Shown: positions 1 to 12,409, numbered from the stretch's first letter. The stretch: DNA of 64,000 bases from Comamonas testosteroni (GCF_014076415.1 NZ_CP043568.1:3410001-3474000), one strand, 5' to 3'. A program made the numbers and translations. The notes: generated by a model from the letters alone, not told the origin.

Positions 1-61
1 ATCCGCAGCTGAGCAGACAGCGTTTTCGACACTCCAGAGCTGCGCGCACCCCAACCCCTGG

Positions 62-1108
62 CTAAAGGCCCCAGTCCTTGAGCGCAGGCAACGCCAGCTG
101 GGTTGCGGCATAGCCCTCATCGATGGACTCGCGCCCACGGTAGAAATCCATCAGCCCGACATGCGAGAGACGCGGAGCAATCAGCACCTCGGCCGGGTCA
201 CCTGCCATGCGGCTGCGGGTGATGCGCATCTGCATGATGTTGACACTGGCCATGACCACATTGACCAACGAGGGCACAGGCACAGAAGCATCGTCCTCGG
301 CATCTCCCTCCCCCTTGCGGCCCCTGCGCATGACGGATGAGGACAATGTCTTCACGCTCGTCATGCTGCGCTTCCATGCGCCCGTCCAGCCGAGCGGTGA
401 GCCATTCGCCGCCAGAGCTTCGGGAATCTGGCCCAGCGGTACCGGAGGCTCCTCCTCTTCCAGATGCAACTGCGAGACCCTGAGCTCGCGGGCATGCAGG
501 TTGAGCTCGCTTTCGCTCATGTCCACGGGCTTTATATGCCTGCGCATGATGTCGGCATTCAGATCGACGGCGATGACGATGTCAGCACCCATGGCGCGCG
601 CCAAAGACACCGGCACCGGGTTGACCAGACCGCCATCGACCAGCAGCCGCCCCTCCCGCATCACGGGAGTAAACAGGCCGGGCAAGGCGATGGACGCGCG
701 CACGGCCTCGGCAATCGAGCCCTTGCGCAGCCAGACCTCGGCTCCTGTCTGCAGATCGGTGGCAACGCAGCCGAACGGCGTTCCCAGTTGCTCCACGGTT
801 TCCTGGACGAAATTCTCGCGCCAGAACTCGATGATCTTCTCGCCCTTGAGCAATCCGCCGCCCAGATTGAAGTCCATGAAGCCGAAGACCTTGCGCTTGC
901 CCAGGCCCAGTACCCAGCTCTCGAAGGCATCCATTTCGCCGGCCGCGTAGGTTGCACCGACCAATGAGCCAATGGAGGTGCCGCAGATGATGTCGGGGCT
1001 GACACCGGCCTCGCGCAGCGCGCGCAGCACGCCAAAATGCGCCCAGCCTCTTGCAGAGCCGCTGCCCAGGGCCAGCCCCACCACGGGTTTGCGTCGCAAT
1101 TTGTTCAT
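62..1108 (-). CDS. patatin-like phospholipase (RssA/NTE type)
   Basis: This is a 348-residue serine lipid acylhydrolase of the bacterial patatin/RssA family, which hydrolyses acyl esters with a Ser-Asp dyad. An oxyanion-type glycine loop lies at residues 15-21 (GSGSARG). The nucleophile elbow GTSIG has Ser45, and the DGG motif has Asp158. The length is longer than E. coli RssA because of a low-complexity stretch around residues 200-280. No signal peptide is evident, so it is probably cytoplasmic or peripheral to the membrane. The ATG at 1108 is preceded by a good AAGGAAGG ribosome site. It lies 30 bp downstream of ligA on the same strand and may be the last gene of that run. The true substrate cannot be read from sequence. 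Confidence 0.9.
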   Translation of the reverse strand: MNKLRRKPVVGLALGSGSARGWAHFGVLRALREAGVSPDIICGTSIGSLVGATYAAGEMDAFESWVLGLGKRKVFGFMDFNLGGGLLKGEKIIEFWRENFVQETVEQLGTPFGCVATDLQTGAEVWLRKGSIAEAVRASIALPGLFTPVMREGRLLVDGGLVNPVPVSLARAMGADIVIAVDLNADIMRRHIKPVDMSESELNLHARELRVSQLHLEEEEPPVPLGQIPEALAANGSPLGWTGAWKRSMTSVKTLSSSVMRRGRKGEGDAEDDASVPVPSLVNVVMASVNIMQMRITRSRMAGDPAEVLIAPRLSHVGLMDFYRGRESIDEGYAATQLALPALKDWGL

Positions 1109-1138
1109 GTGGCCTTCCTTGCTGCTTCTACAGTCGAC

Positions 1139-3283
<2,145 letters not shown>

Positions 3284-3297
3284 TCAAGGTCCGGGAT

Positions 3298-3320
3298 AAA
3301 AAAGGCCAACATCGTTGGCC
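3298..3320 (-). terminator. intrinsic terminator after zipA
   Basis: Arms GGCCAAC and GTTGGCC flank a 3-nt loop. On the minus strand the stem is followed by a run of six T. It lies between the zipA stop (3330) and the ligA start (3265), so it may partly uncouple the two genes. Confidence 0.75.
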
Positions 3321-3329
3321 CTGTTTGTT

Positions 3330-4679
3330 TTAGCTGAAAAGCCTTCTGGCGAGAAGTGAGCCGGCCGACAGCTCTGCGCTGTCGAGCTTGTCGTAGAGCA
3401 ACTCCAGGTCATGCTGAATCGGGTCCAGCGCCGAGACCGGCAGCAGATAGCCGTTCTGGTCGCAGAGCACGCCGTCCATGGTCTGGCACAGTTGCTCCGC
3501 CACCTGGCGCAGGCGTGCAAACGGCTGCTGGCCGCGCGGCACCTGGGCCACATCCAGGCTGAGCAGGAACTCGCGCACGACGGACTGATCCAGATCGTCG
3601 CCCATGGCAGCCTGGGGATCGTAGTTCAGCACCAGCACGGGCGGCAGGCCCTGGATGGGCGAGGCAAGCACCATACGGCCGGGCATGGGCGTGATGACAA
3701 AGCCCAGGCGCTGGGCATTTTGCTGCACATAACCAGCACTCCAGGATGCCTGACGCGCACGCAGCATAAAGCTCAGCTGCGCATCGTGCTCGCTGGCGAA
3801 CTGATCGAGCTCGCGTGCACGCGAGACCTCGTTGAGCATATTGGGCACGTCTGCCATGGCGCCCAGCGCATCGGCAAAGCGCTGCACCTTGGTGACAAAT
3901 TCCGAAAACTCGATCTCGTTGAGTGCGCCGGTGCGATTGGCCAGTTGGACACCTGCCTGAAAGCCCAGATAGCGCTGGCCGGTCTGCAACGGCTCCCACT
4001 GCTTGCTGTCCTGGTTCATGCCCTCGATGGCAAAGGGCTTGTTTCCGGCACGGCGGGTGCTGGGCTGAGCCTGCAAGGCCACTTCACCAGGAACAATCTG
4101 GGCCACGGTAATCGGAGCAATTGCATCGATCAGCGCATCCAGATGGCCGCGACGCTCCACTGACGGGGCGGGAGGAATCGAAGTGGCCAGAGGAGCGTCC
4201 GTCAGCACAGGCTCCACAGCCTGCGCGGCCTGCTCAGTCACTGCAGCAATGGCTGCATCCGTGCCCTGAGCGTTCACCTCTTGCACAGCATGCGCAGCCT
4301 CATTCGCCTCGGCTTTGTACTGGGCGGCAGCCAGGGCTTCCTGGCGCTGCACTTCCTCATGGGCTTCGCGCGCCACCAGGCGGGCCAGCTCGGCATCGGC
4401 TTCGGCAAAGCGACCTGCGGATTCGGGCATCTGCAGGGGCTCGGTACCGGGAATGGCCTTGCCGAAATCACCCAGCACGGGCTCATGCTGGTATTTGGTC
4501 AGGTCCGCACCATGACCGACGGTGTTCATTCCGGGCTCGAGGCGCTGAGGATCTGTGCTGTCTTCCTCAGGCTCGGCCCGCTTGGGCGCATTGCGACGCG
4601 CAGTCCAGGAGTTGTAGGCAACGATCAGCGCCAACAGCACCACACCCAGGACGGCCAGACTGATTTGCAAGTTACTCAT
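3330..4679 (-). CDS. zipA: cell division protein ZipA-like
   Basis: This 449-residue protein has one N-terminal membrane segment at about residues 4-22, directly after MSNLQ. A long Ala/Glu/Gln/Pro-rich linker follows, and then a C-terminal globular domain (about 280-449) of the ZipA FtsZ-binding type. ZipA tethers FtsZ polymers to the inner membrane at midcell. The open frame extends 29 codons further upstream, but the start at 4679 puts the membrane anchor at the N-terminus as the family expects. The gene sits between smc (stop 38 bp upstream) and ligA (64 bp downstream), the conserved smc-zipA-ligA order of beta-proteobacteria. The linker makes overall conservation low, so context carries much of the call. 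Confidence 0.9.
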   Translation of the reverse strand: MSNLQISLAVLGVVLLALIVAYNSWTARRNAPKRAEPEEDSTDPQRLEPGMNTVGHGADLTKYQHEPVLGDFGKAIPGTEPLQMPESAGRFAEADAELARLVAREAHEEVQRQEALAAAQYKAEANEAAHAVQEVNAQGTDAAIAAVTEQAAQAVEPVLTDAPLATSIPPAPSVERRGHLDALIDAIAPITVAQIVPGEVALQAQPSTRRAGNKPFAIEGMNQDSKQWEPLQTGQRYLGFQAGVQLANRTGALNEIEFSEFVTKVQRFADALGAMADVPNMLNEVSRARELDQFASEHDAQLSFMLRARQASWSAGYVQQNAQRLGFVITPMPGRMVLASPIQGLPPVLVLNYDPQAAMGDDLDQSVVREFLLSLDVAQVPRGQQPFARLRQVAEQLCQTMDGVLCDQNGYLLPVSALDPIQHDLELLYDKLDSAELSAGSLLARRLFS

Positions 4680-4716
4680 GTGAGAAAACGGTTCTTCAAT
4701 AGGGGGATGACCGGGC

Positions 4717-7700
4717 TCAGGATAGCTCAGCCATGGAGAGGGCGGACTCCATGTCCACCGCAACAATTCGTGAAACGCCCTGTTCCTGCATGGTCACACC
4801 AATCAGCTGTTCAGCCATCTCCATGGCGATCTTGTTGTGACTGATGAACAGGAACTGGGTTCCCTTGCTCATGCTGTAAACCAGCTTGGCATAACGTTCG
4901 GTATTGGCGTCGTCCAGCGGCGCATCCACCTCGTCCAGCAGACAGAATGGCGCTGGGTTGAGCTGGAAGATGGCAAACACCAGCGCAATCGCAGTCAGCG
5001 CCTTCTCGCCGCCCGAGAGCAGGTGAATGGTCTGGTTCTTCTTGCCGGGCGGCTGGGCAATCACCTGCACCCCGGCATCGAGAATTTCGTCGCCGGTGAT
5101 CACCAGCTTGGCCTGACCGCCGCCGAACAGTTCGGGAAACATGCGGCCAAAATGGCGATTGACGATGTCGAAGGTGCCGGTCAGCAAATCCCGCGTCTCG
5201 GCATCGATCTTGCGAATGGCCTCTTCCAAGGTGTTCATGGCCTTGGTCAGATCATCCATCTGTGCATCGAGGAAGGTCTTGCGCTCACGCGCCAGGGTCA
5301 ACTCATCCAGCGCGGCCAGATTCACGGCCCCCAGGGCCTGGATTTCGCGGTGCAGGCGGTCGATTTCGCCTTGCAGGCCGTGCATGCGCACATTGCCTTC
5401 GGCAATCGACTGGGCCACAGCAGCCAGATCGGCCTCGGCTTCGGTCAGCAGATTGCTGTACTGCTCCAGACCCAGGCGCGCGGCCTGCTCCTTGAGCTGG
5501 AATTCTGTGATGCGCTGACGCAGCGGGTCCAGTGCCTTTTCCAGGCTCTGACGGCGCTCGTCGCTGGCACGCAGCTTGTTGGTCAGATCCTCATATTCGC
5601 TGCGGCGCTCGGCGACGTCTTTTTCGCGCTGCATCTTCAGATCCAGAGCATCCTGCAGACCGCCCTGCGCCGCGGCATCAGACAGTCTTGCCAGTTCGTC
5701 CTGAGCGCGCTGCTGCTCCTCGGCCAGGGACTTGGCCTGCTGGCTGGCGGTTTCGATGGTACGTGACAGCTCGGCACGGCGAGCATGCAGCGTGCGCTGC
5801 GAGAAGGTCGCTTCCTGGGCCTGACGCTCCAGGCTGCGCAACTGCTCGCGCGATTCGTTCAGGCGGCGCTCGGCCTCCAGCACGCGATCTCCCAGCTGGG
5901 CATGGCGCTCCTGGCTGTCGGCCAGCTGCATGTCCAGCTCTTCAAAGCGTGCCTCTGCGGCGACCTTGCGCTCTTCGATATCGGAGAGCTGGGTTTCGAC
6001 TTCGGACAGATCCGCCGAAATTTGCGCGTTGCGTGCCCGCGCCTGCTCGGCCAGTTGAGACAGGCGCAAGGTCTCGACCTGCAGCTCATGGGCACGACTT
6101 TGCGACTCGCTCGCTTCGCGACGTGCGGACACCAGACGCTGCGAAGCATCGGCATAAGCGCTTTCGGCGCGCACCAGAGCCGAACGCGATTCATCGGCGA
6201 TCAGCGCCTGGGCGCGGACCTCCTTTTCCAGGTGCTCGATTTCCTGCGCCCGCGCCAGCAGCCCCGATTGTTCGGAGTCCTGCGCATAAAAGGTCACGCT
6301 GTGGGCGGTCACCGCATGGCCGGTGGGCACATAAATGGTCTCGCCAGCCTGCAGATCGGCGCGCTTGGCCAGGGCCTCGTCGAGCGTGGGCGCGGTATAG
6401 CAGCCCGTCAGCCAGTCCACCAGCACGGCGCGCAGGCCGGCGTCACTGATCTTGAGCAGATCGCTGAGACGCGCAAAGCGCGAAGCTGACGGGGCGCCGG
6501 CTGCCTGAGCCTGGCTGAAGAAGGCCAGCCGGGCCGGCGGAGCATCCTGCCCCCCCGAGCCCAGAAAACCGCGCACCATGTCGAGGCGACCGACTTCCAG
6601 CGCACCCAGGCGTTCGCGCAGTGCGGCCTCCAGCGCATTTTCCCAGCCCGACTCGATGGCTATGCGGCTCCACAGGCCTTGCATGCCGTCCAACCCATGC
6701 TTGGCCAGCCAGGGCTGAAGCTTGCCATCGGTCTTGACCTTTTCCTGCAAGGCCTTGAGCGCATCCAGCCGTGCCGACAGGTCGGCGTGACGACTGTTTT
6801 CGGCATTCACGGCCTGCTGGCGTGCGCGCCGGTCCTCGTCGAGCTGCGGCACGCTGTCCTGCAACTCGTTGAGGACGGCATCGGCCATCTCGGCCAGCTC
6901 CTGCGCCTCGGCCAGTTGCGCCTGCAGATTGTTCAGACGCGCTTCGTCCGGCGTTTCCAGTGCATTGCGGTCGGCCCGCAAGCGCTCATAACGGGTTTCA
7001 AACTGGCGACGCTGCTCATCGAGACTGCGCTGCTCGGCGGCCAGCACCTGAATCTGCTGCTGCACCTGCACCACCGAGTTGCGCTGGTCGGCATCGGCTT
7101 TCTGCGCCTTGTGCAGAGAGTCTTCCAGATCGGGCAGGCGGGTGCTTTGCTCCTCGAGCTGGGCTGCCAGCATCTCGGCCTGCTCTTCGGCATCCATGCC
7201 CGCACCTTCGATGTTCTCGATCTCGCCCTGGGCCTCTTCGCTGCGGCTGCTCCACAGCAGCAGTTGCTCGGCCAGTTGCTGCAGACGCAGCTGCACGCGC
7301 TGGCGACCTTCGACCACATAGCGGATTTCGGCCTCCAGCTTGCCGACCTCGGCCGTGGCTTCGTAGAGCTTGCTCTGCGCCTGGTTGACCTGATCGCTGG
7401 CGTCGTAGTGCGACTGGCGCAGGGTCTCGAGTCCGCTCTCGTTGTTGCGGATATCGGCCATGCGCTCTTCGAGCTCGTTGACGACCTTGAGGCCTTCGAT
7501 GCGCACGCGGTCCTGCTCGGCCTCGGCCTCGGCCCGCTTCATGAACCACAGCTGGTGCTGCTTGAGCGTGACCTGGGCGTTCAGGCCGTTGTACTTGGCC
7601 GCAACTTCGGCCTGCTTTTCCAGCTTGTCCAGATTGGCATTGAGCTCGCGCAGAATGTCTTCCACACGGGTGAGGTTCTCGGTCGTGGCCGAGAGGCGGT

Positions 7701-8244
7701 TTTCCGTCTCACGACGACGCTCCTTGTACTTGGAAACCCCGGCCGCTTCTTCGAGGAACAGGCGCAGCTCTTCAGGGCGCGACTCGATGATGCGGCTGAT
7801 CGTGCCCTGGCCGATGATGGCGTAAGCACGCGGTCCCAGACCCGTGCCCAGAAACACGTCCTGAACGTCGCGACGACGCACGGGCTGGTTGTTGATGAAG
7901 TAGCTGCTATTGCCCTCTCGCGTGAGCACGCGCTTGACGGCGATCTCGCCAAACTGCCCCCACTGGCCGCCCGCACGGTGGTCGCTGTTGTCGAAGGTCA
8001 GCTCCACGCTGGCGCGACTGGAAGGCTTTCGATGCGTGGTGCCGTTGAAGATCACGTCCTGCATGGACTCGCCGCGCAGCTCGCTGGCCTTGCTTTCCCC
8101 CAGCACCCAGCGCACTGCATCCATGATGTTGGACTTGCCGCAACCGTTGGGCCCCACCACGCCGACCATCTGCCCCGGCAGAATGAAGTTGGTGGGCTCG
8201 GCAAAGGATTTGAAGCCGGAGAGCTTGATGGAATTCAGGCGCAC
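4717..8244 (-). CDS. smc: chromosome partition ATPase SMC
   Basis: This is a 1175-residue SMC protein, full length for the bacterial family. The N-terminal ATPase lobe carries the Walker A loop GPNGCGKSN (about 31-39). Two long coiled coils (about 170-500 and 670-1020) flank a hinge domain. The C-terminal lobe carries the ABC signature LLSGGEKALTA and the Walker B segment LLDEVDAPLDDAN. Together with ScpA/ScpB (not in this window) it compacts and segregates the chromosome by loop extrusion. It is the first gene of the smc-zipA-ligA-patatin run. The upstream stretch 8245-8496 contains no gene and presumably holds its promoter; no clear consensus was seen there. Confidence 0.98.
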   Translation of the reverse strand: MRLNSIKLSGFKSFAEPTNFILPGQMVGVVGPNGCGKSNIMDAVRWVLGESKASELRGESMQDVIFNGTTHRKPSSRASVELTFDNSDHRAGGQWGQFGEIAVKRVLTREGNSSYFINNQPVRRRDVQDVFLGTGLGPRAYAIIGQGTISRIIESRPEELRLFLEEAAGVSKYKERRRETENRLSATTENLTRVEDILRELNANLDKLEKQAEVAAKYNGLNAQVTLKQHQLWFMKRAEAEAEQDRVRIEGLKVVNELEERMADIRNNESGLETLRQSHYDASDQVNQAQSKLYEATAEVGKLEAEIRYVVEGRQRVQLRLQQLAEQLLLWSSRSEEAQGEIENIEGAGMDAEEQAEMLAAQLEEQSTRLPDLEDSLHKAQKADADQRNSVVQVQQQIQVLAAEQRSLDEQRRQFETRYERLRADRNALETPDEARLNNLQAQLAEAQELAEMADAVLNELQDSVPQLDEDRRARQQAVNAENSRHADLSARLDALKALQEKVKTDGKLQPWLAKHGLDGMQGLWSRIAIESGWENALEAALRERLGALEVGRLDMVRGFLGSGGQDAPPARLAFFSQAQAAGAPSASRFARLSDLLKISDAGLRAVLVDWLTGCYTAPTLDEALAKRADLQAGETIYVPTGHAVTAHSVTFYAQDSEQSGLLARAQEIEHLEKEVRAQALIADESRSALVRAESAYADASQRLVSARREASESQSRAHELQVETLRLSQLAEQARARNAQISADLSEVETQLSDIEERKVAAEARFEELDMQLADSQERHAQLGDRVLEAERRLNESREQLRSLERQAQEATFSQRTLHARRAELSRTIETASQQAKSLAEEQQRAQDELARLSDAAAQGGLQDALDLKMQREKDVAERRSEYEDLTNKLRASDERRQSLEKALDPLRQRITEFQLKEQAARLGLEQYSNLLTEAEADLAAVAQSIAEGNVRMHGLQGEIDRLHREIQALGAVNLAALDELTLARERKTFLDAQMDDLTKAMNTLEEAIRKIDAETRDLLTGTFDIVNRHFGRMFPELFGGGQAKLVITGDEILDAGVQVIAQPPGKKNQTIHLLSGGEKALTAIALVFAIFQLNPAPFCLLDEVDAPLDDANTERYAKLVYSMSKGTQFLFISHNKIAMEMAEQLIGVTMQEQGVSRIVAVDMESALSMAELS

Positions 8245-8496
8245 GGTGTCGGTGTCGGTCTAGAGGCTGGCCAGCAAAGGCTTGTGATTGGGAAAGAAAA
8301 ACGGCAAAAGCGGTTGCACAAACGCAAAACTTGAAAAAGCCCTGTTCTTGCTCGCAACCGTCAACAGACGGGAATCATAACGCGGCCTGCCCCCTCGTCA
8401 GCCAAGATTGCTGCATACACGCAAACCATAGCTGCCTGCGCTGGATCGGCAAGAGATTGGGGGGGATTCCGACCAGATAAGAGAGCAGCGAACGCC

Positions 8497-8826
8497 TCAG
8501 GCGCGCGGCTGAAAAGCGATCAGACCCGCCCCCAGCAGACAGACGGCCACCCCACCCATATCCCAGGCGCTTGGTTTGATGCCATCCACCAGCCACAGCC
8601 ACAGAAGCGCCACGCTGATGTAGATGCCGCCGTAGGCCGCATAGATACGACCAGAGGCCGAGGGATGCAAAGTCAGCAGCCAGACAAACAAGGCCAGGCT
8701 GACCGCAGCGGGCAGCAGCAGCCAGGCACTGCCGCCCTGCTTGAGCCAGAGCCAGGGCAGGTAGCAGCCCACGATCTCAGCCACGGCGGTCAAGGCAAAC
8801 AGCAGCAAGGTCTTGATTTCAGGCAA
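8497..8826 (-). CDS. YnfA/UPF0060 family small membrane protein
   Basis: This is a 109-residue protein with four predicted membrane helices covering nearly the whole chain. It matches the UPF0060/YnfA pattern: an N-terminal helix with [14 protein letters not shown], then [12 protein letters not shown], and an end in GLIAFQPR. YnfA is related in fold to SMR drug exporters and has been linked to efflux, but its substrate is not settled. The only possible start in this frame is a TTG at 8826, because a stop lies four codons upstream. A GAGAG sequence at suitable distance supports it. It is a singleton on the minus strand, 50 bp upstream of the end of nothing it obviously works with. Confidence 0.9.
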   Translation of the reverse strand: MPEIKTLLLFALTAVAEIVGCYLPWLWLKQGGSAWLLLPAAVSLALFVWLLTLHPSASGRIYAAYGGIYISVALLWLWLVDGIKPSAWDMGGVAVCLLGAGLIAFQPRA

Positions 8827-8876
8827 TTCGAACTCTCACACAGCGAAAAGCAGGCATTGTAGAGACCGCAACTGCC

Positions 8877-11800
8877 TCAGCGCATGGACACCGGGCTGAG
8901 AGCCGGCGTCGGAGATCCCGGCACATTGCCATTGGTGACCAGGCTCTCGAACTCGCTGACGGGCACGGGAGGACTCATCAGATAGCCCTGCCACGCATAG
9001 CAGCGTATGCCTTCGAGAAAACGGCACTGCGCCTGCGTCTCCACACCTTCGGCGATCACATGCAGACCCAGACTCTTGGCCAGGGCCACAATGGTGCGGG
9101 CAATGGCCGCGTCATTGGGATCGGTCAGAACGTCACGCACAAAGCTGCGGTCGATCTTGAGCTGGTCCAGCGGCAGCCGTTTCAGATAGGACAGTGAGGA
9201 ATAGCCGGTGCCAAAGTCGTCCAGCGAAAATCCTAAGCCGTAGGACTTCAGACGCATCATCTTGGCGATGGTGTCATCCACATCGGAGACCAGCATGCCT
9301 TCGGTCAGTTCCAGCTTGAGCCGACGCGCATCGGCCCCATGCTCGGCCAGCGCCTTGAGCACCTGCTCGACAAAGCCGCTCTGGTGGAACTGCTTGGGAC
9401 TGACGTTGACCGAGAGTACCAGTTGCGCATAACGTGGATGCTTGGCCCATTTTGCCAGTTGCTGGCAGGCGGCCTGCAGCACCCAGTCGCCCAGGGGCAG
9501 GATGATGCCGGTTTCCTCGGCCAGCGGAATGAAATGCGCAGGCGGGACGAAGCCTTTTTCGGGATGCTTCCAACGCAGCAGACCTTCGGCACCAATCACC
9601 TTGCCCATTTCCACCTGGGGTTGATAGAACAGCTCGAACTCACCGGCCTGCAGACCGGCACGCATGTCCTGCTCAAGCGTACGGCGCTCCTGCAGCGCCG
9701 ATTGCAGCTGGGGATCAAAGAAGCAACTGACATTGCGCCCCTGGCTCTTGGCCTGGTACATGGCCATTTCAGCACGACGCTGCACTTCTTCACCCGTCAG
9801 TTCTGGCTCGCCAAACAGGCTCAGGCCCATGCTGACGGTGATTGAGCGCGAAATGCCACCGATCTCTATGGGCTCACGCAAGCGGCTCAGCCACTGGTCG
9901 GCCTGCTGCTCCAGCCTGGCGGCAGCCGCCACTGAATCGCTGCCAAGGTCCTCGATCAGCAGCACAAAATCATCGCCGCCCTGACGGGCAATCGTTGCCC
10001 CTGAAGGAAGCAGACCACGGATGCGCTGACTCATCGACTGCAGCAGCAAATCGCCCTGATCCAGGCCATAGGTCTCGTTGAAGGCCTTGAAGTTGTCGAT
10101 ATCCAGCAGCACCACACCACCAAAATGGGCCTTGCGCTGGGCCACGGCCAGAGCCTGTTGCAGCCGATCAGCCAGCAGGCGCCGGTTGGGCAGACCAGTC
10201 AAGGCATCGTAGAAGGCCAGACGGCGAACCTCCTGCTCGGCTGCCATGCGCTGGCTCTGATCCTGCAGCACCATCAAGCACCCCTCGGCCTGCAACACGG
10301 CACTGACGGCGACAGGACGGCGCAGACCGTCTATCCCCCTGAGCATCAATGTCTGCGCAGACACCGTGCAAGCCGACGCCTCGGTGGCGAGCTCGTCCCA
10401 CTGAGCCTCCGCACCATCGACACGCTCGGATTGGCGCAGCTGCAACGTCCCGCGGGCCTGAGCCTTGGCGACTTCCCAGCGCTGGATGATGCGCTCGCGC
10501 TCAGCGGCATCGGGGAACATGCGCTCCCACCACTGATGGGTGGATACGCTGGGCTTGCCCCCATGACCGGCCAGACGCAGAAACTCTTCGTTCCAGTAGA
10601 CCAAGCGTCCATCCAGATCCTCCATGACCAGACCCACCGGAAGTCTTTGCATGAGATTGCGCAACTGCTGATGACCCAACCGCTCCATCTGTTCGAGGCG
10701 CTTGCGCCCGCTGATGTCCTGCACCAGCACCTGCAGGCGCCGGGATTCATGACGTCCGGTCAGAAACGCATTGAGCTCAACCCAGACCGGCGCGCCCCCC
10801 TTGGAACGCAGACAGAACTCGCCCGCATTGTGCTGGAAGTGCTGCAGGTCCAGTCCTTCAAGCAGTTGCGCGCAGTGCACCTGGTCTTCGGGCATGACCA
10901 GCTCCAGAACGCTGCGTCTGTGAATCTCCCGGGCCTCGTAGCCCAGCAACCGACAGAAATGCTGGTTGACCTTGAGTATGCTGCGCGTGGCGATATCAAG
11001 CTCGACCACGCCCATGGCAGCCTGTTCGCACATGGCATGAAAGCGCGCATCGCTCTCCTGGCGGGCCTGAGCACTGAACTTGAGGCGCCGACTCCAGCTC
11101 CAGCGGCTTTGCCACCAGCCCGAGACCCAGGCGGCCAACACCAGCCCCGCCAGCAGGCCCAGACCCAGCACCAGCCAGGGCAGATACCTCTCCTCAAGCC
11201 TTCTCTGAGTGCTGAGTGCGGGCTTGAACTGCAGCGACCAGATACGGTCATACACCTGTATCTGCCGCTCCAGAGGCTTGATCAAGGCGAATTCAGGATG
11301 GGTTTCCGCCTCCGCCCACAGCGAGCCGGTGAACAAAACCTCCGAACCGCCGGCAAGCATCGACAGCGGCGTGGTCAGTCTCTTGTGGTCCCCACCGGCC
11401 TTTGGCGATGGATCGGCTGGGCTGAGATCCACCAGTTTGAATGCTACCTGAGGGTAGAGGTTGGCCGGAACCAGTCCCCTCGCAAATTCGCCCAGACGGA
11501 TCCCTGCATTGAGCGTTCCGAGCGGCTTTCCGGAAGATCTCCCGATAGCGGCGGTGCCCCCCTCCTCTTCTGCAGCCCACAACGGAGCCCGCAACACCAC
11601 GCCCCTGGGGCTATCGGGCAGTTGCAGAAAGCGGAATGGAGCCGACATCGACATCTGGCGAGAGTTCCATGCCTGCATCAGGGAATGAAATGCAGCCACC
11701 GGCTGACGCGCGTTGCTTCCCGCCAGTGCCTCGTTACCTATCAGCGGCCAGACGTAGGAAACCTCGAAGGCCTGTGAATCCCGTGCAAGATCGGTGTGCA

Positions 11801-12149
11801 GCTCCGCAGTCACTGCGCGGGTCAGACTCAGGGCCTGAAGCCCCACCAGACTATCCTCACTGAGCAGAGCATGGGCATGCTGGGCAAACACCTGCTGGCC
11901 AGCATCCGCGTTGCTCGCCATTTGCTCGGCGAGCTTGACGAGCAGACGGTCATAACTACCCAGGCGTTGCTCCAGGGCTCGCGCCGCCATATCGGCACTG
12001 AGCTGCAAACGCTGTTGCATGCGCGACTCCTGGCGCTGGTGGAGCATCCAGCCCCCCAAACCGCCGCAGGAAATGCCAAAACCCAATGCCAGCAGTGCCA
12101 ACCAGGGTTTGCGCACTTTCATCACTGGCTGAGTTGCGAATTGCGACAT
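8877..12149 (-). CDS. CHASE-PAS-PAS-GGDEF-EAL c-di-GMP signalling protein
   Basis: This large inner-membrane sensor is about 1090 residues long. A first membrane helix (KPWLALLALGFG) is followed by a periplasmic CHASE domain (with VSYVWPLIGN) and a second helix (LPWLVLGLGLLAG) near residue 320. Two PAS domains, a GGDEF domain and an EAL domain follow. The GGDEF signature reads GGDDF and the EAL signature reads EGLLRW. Other phosphodiesterase residues are intact, including NVSPKQF, ELTEGML, DDFGTGYSS, LKIDRSF and EGVET. Cyclase activity is therefore doubtful and hydrolysis plausible. The frame opens at 12227, but the N-terminus at 12149 (MSQFATQ) or 12122 (MKVRK) puts basic residues right before the first helix. 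No start has a strong ribosome site, so the start is uncertain. Confidence 0.9.
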   Translation of the reverse strand: MSQFATQPVMKVRKPWLALLALGFGISCGGLGGWMLHQRQESRMQQRLQLSADMAARALEQRLGSYDRLLVKLAEQMASNADAGQQVFAQHAHALLSEDSLVGLQALSLTRAVTAELHTDLARDSQAFEVSYVWPLIGNEALAGSNARQPVAAFHSLMQAWNSRQMSMSAPFRFLQLPDSPRGVVLRAPLWAAEEEGGTAAIGRSSGKPLGTLNAGIRLGEFARGLVPANLYPQVAFKLVDLSPADPSPKAGGDHKRLTTPLSMLAGGSEVLFTGSLWAEAETHPEFALIKPLERQIQVYDRIWSLQFKPALSTQRRLEERYLPWLVLGLGLLAGLVLAAWVSGWWQSRWSWSRRLKFSAQARQESDARFHAMCEQAAMGVVELDIATRSILKVNQHFCRLLGYEAREIHRRSVLELVMPEDQVHCAQLLEGLDLQHFQHNAGEFCLRSKGGAPVWVELNAFLTGRHESRRLQVLVQDISGRKRLEQMERLGHQQLRNLMQRLPVGLVMEDLDGRLVYWNEEFLRLAGHGGKPSVSTHQWWERMFPDAAERERIIQRWEVAKAQARGTLQLRQSERVDGAEAQWDELATEASACTVSAQTLMLRGIDGLRRPVAVSAVLQAEGCLMVLQDQSQRMAAEQEVRRLAFYDALTGLPNRRLLADRLQQALAVAQRKAHFGGVVLLDIDNFKAFNETYGLDQGDLLLQSMSQRIRGLLPSGATIARQGGDDFVLLIEDLGSDSVAAAARLEQQADQWLSRLREPIEIGGISRSITVSMGLSLFGEPELTGEEVQRRAEMAMYQAKSQGRNVSCFFDPQLQSALQERRTLEQDMRAGLQAGEFELFYQPQVEMGKVIGAEGLLRWKHPEKGFVPPAHFIPLAEETGIILPLGDWVLQAACQQLAKWAKHPRYAQLVLSVNVSPKQFHQSGFVEQVLKALAEHGADARRLKLELTEGMLVSDVDDTIAKMMRLKSYGLGFSLDDFGTGYSSLSYLKRLPLDQLKIDRSFVRDVLTDPNDAAIARTIVALAKSLGLHVIAEGVETQAQCRFLEGIRCYAWQGYLMSPPVPVSEFESLVTNGNVPGSPTPALSPVSMR

Positions 12150-12253
12150 GCAAAAAACACAAGATTCCTGAGTTGCGAGGTGGCTCCAGTCGTCAATGGC
12201 GCCTTGCAGCAAAGGCTGCAGCACCATGAGCCAACATGAGGAGCGACATAGTT

Positions 12254-12271
12254 TGTAGGAATAAACCTACA
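12254..12271. promoter_or_regulatory. palindrome TGTAGG-N6-CCTACA, possible operator
   Basis: This perfect 6-bp inverted repeat with a 6-nt A/T spacer lies just upstream of the earliest possible start of the GGDEF-EAL gene (12227). The spacing of about one helical turn is typical of a dimeric regulator site. No regulator can be named from the sequence. Confidence 0.4.
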
Positions 12272-12409
12272 TCCAAGGAACATTCACACCAAGTGATTAC
12301 CCTGAAAGACTTGGCATGATTGCATCTGGATTTAGATCAAATCATAGGCATAAGCTTGTATATCCATCACAAAGCGCTGCAAAATCAAGAGCAACTCCAG
12401 GCTTCAAAA

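Noticed and set aside
6679..8334. 551-codon open frame opposite smc
   Set aside because: It is antisense to the conserved SMC head and coil region, with composition typical of a GC-rich shadow frame.
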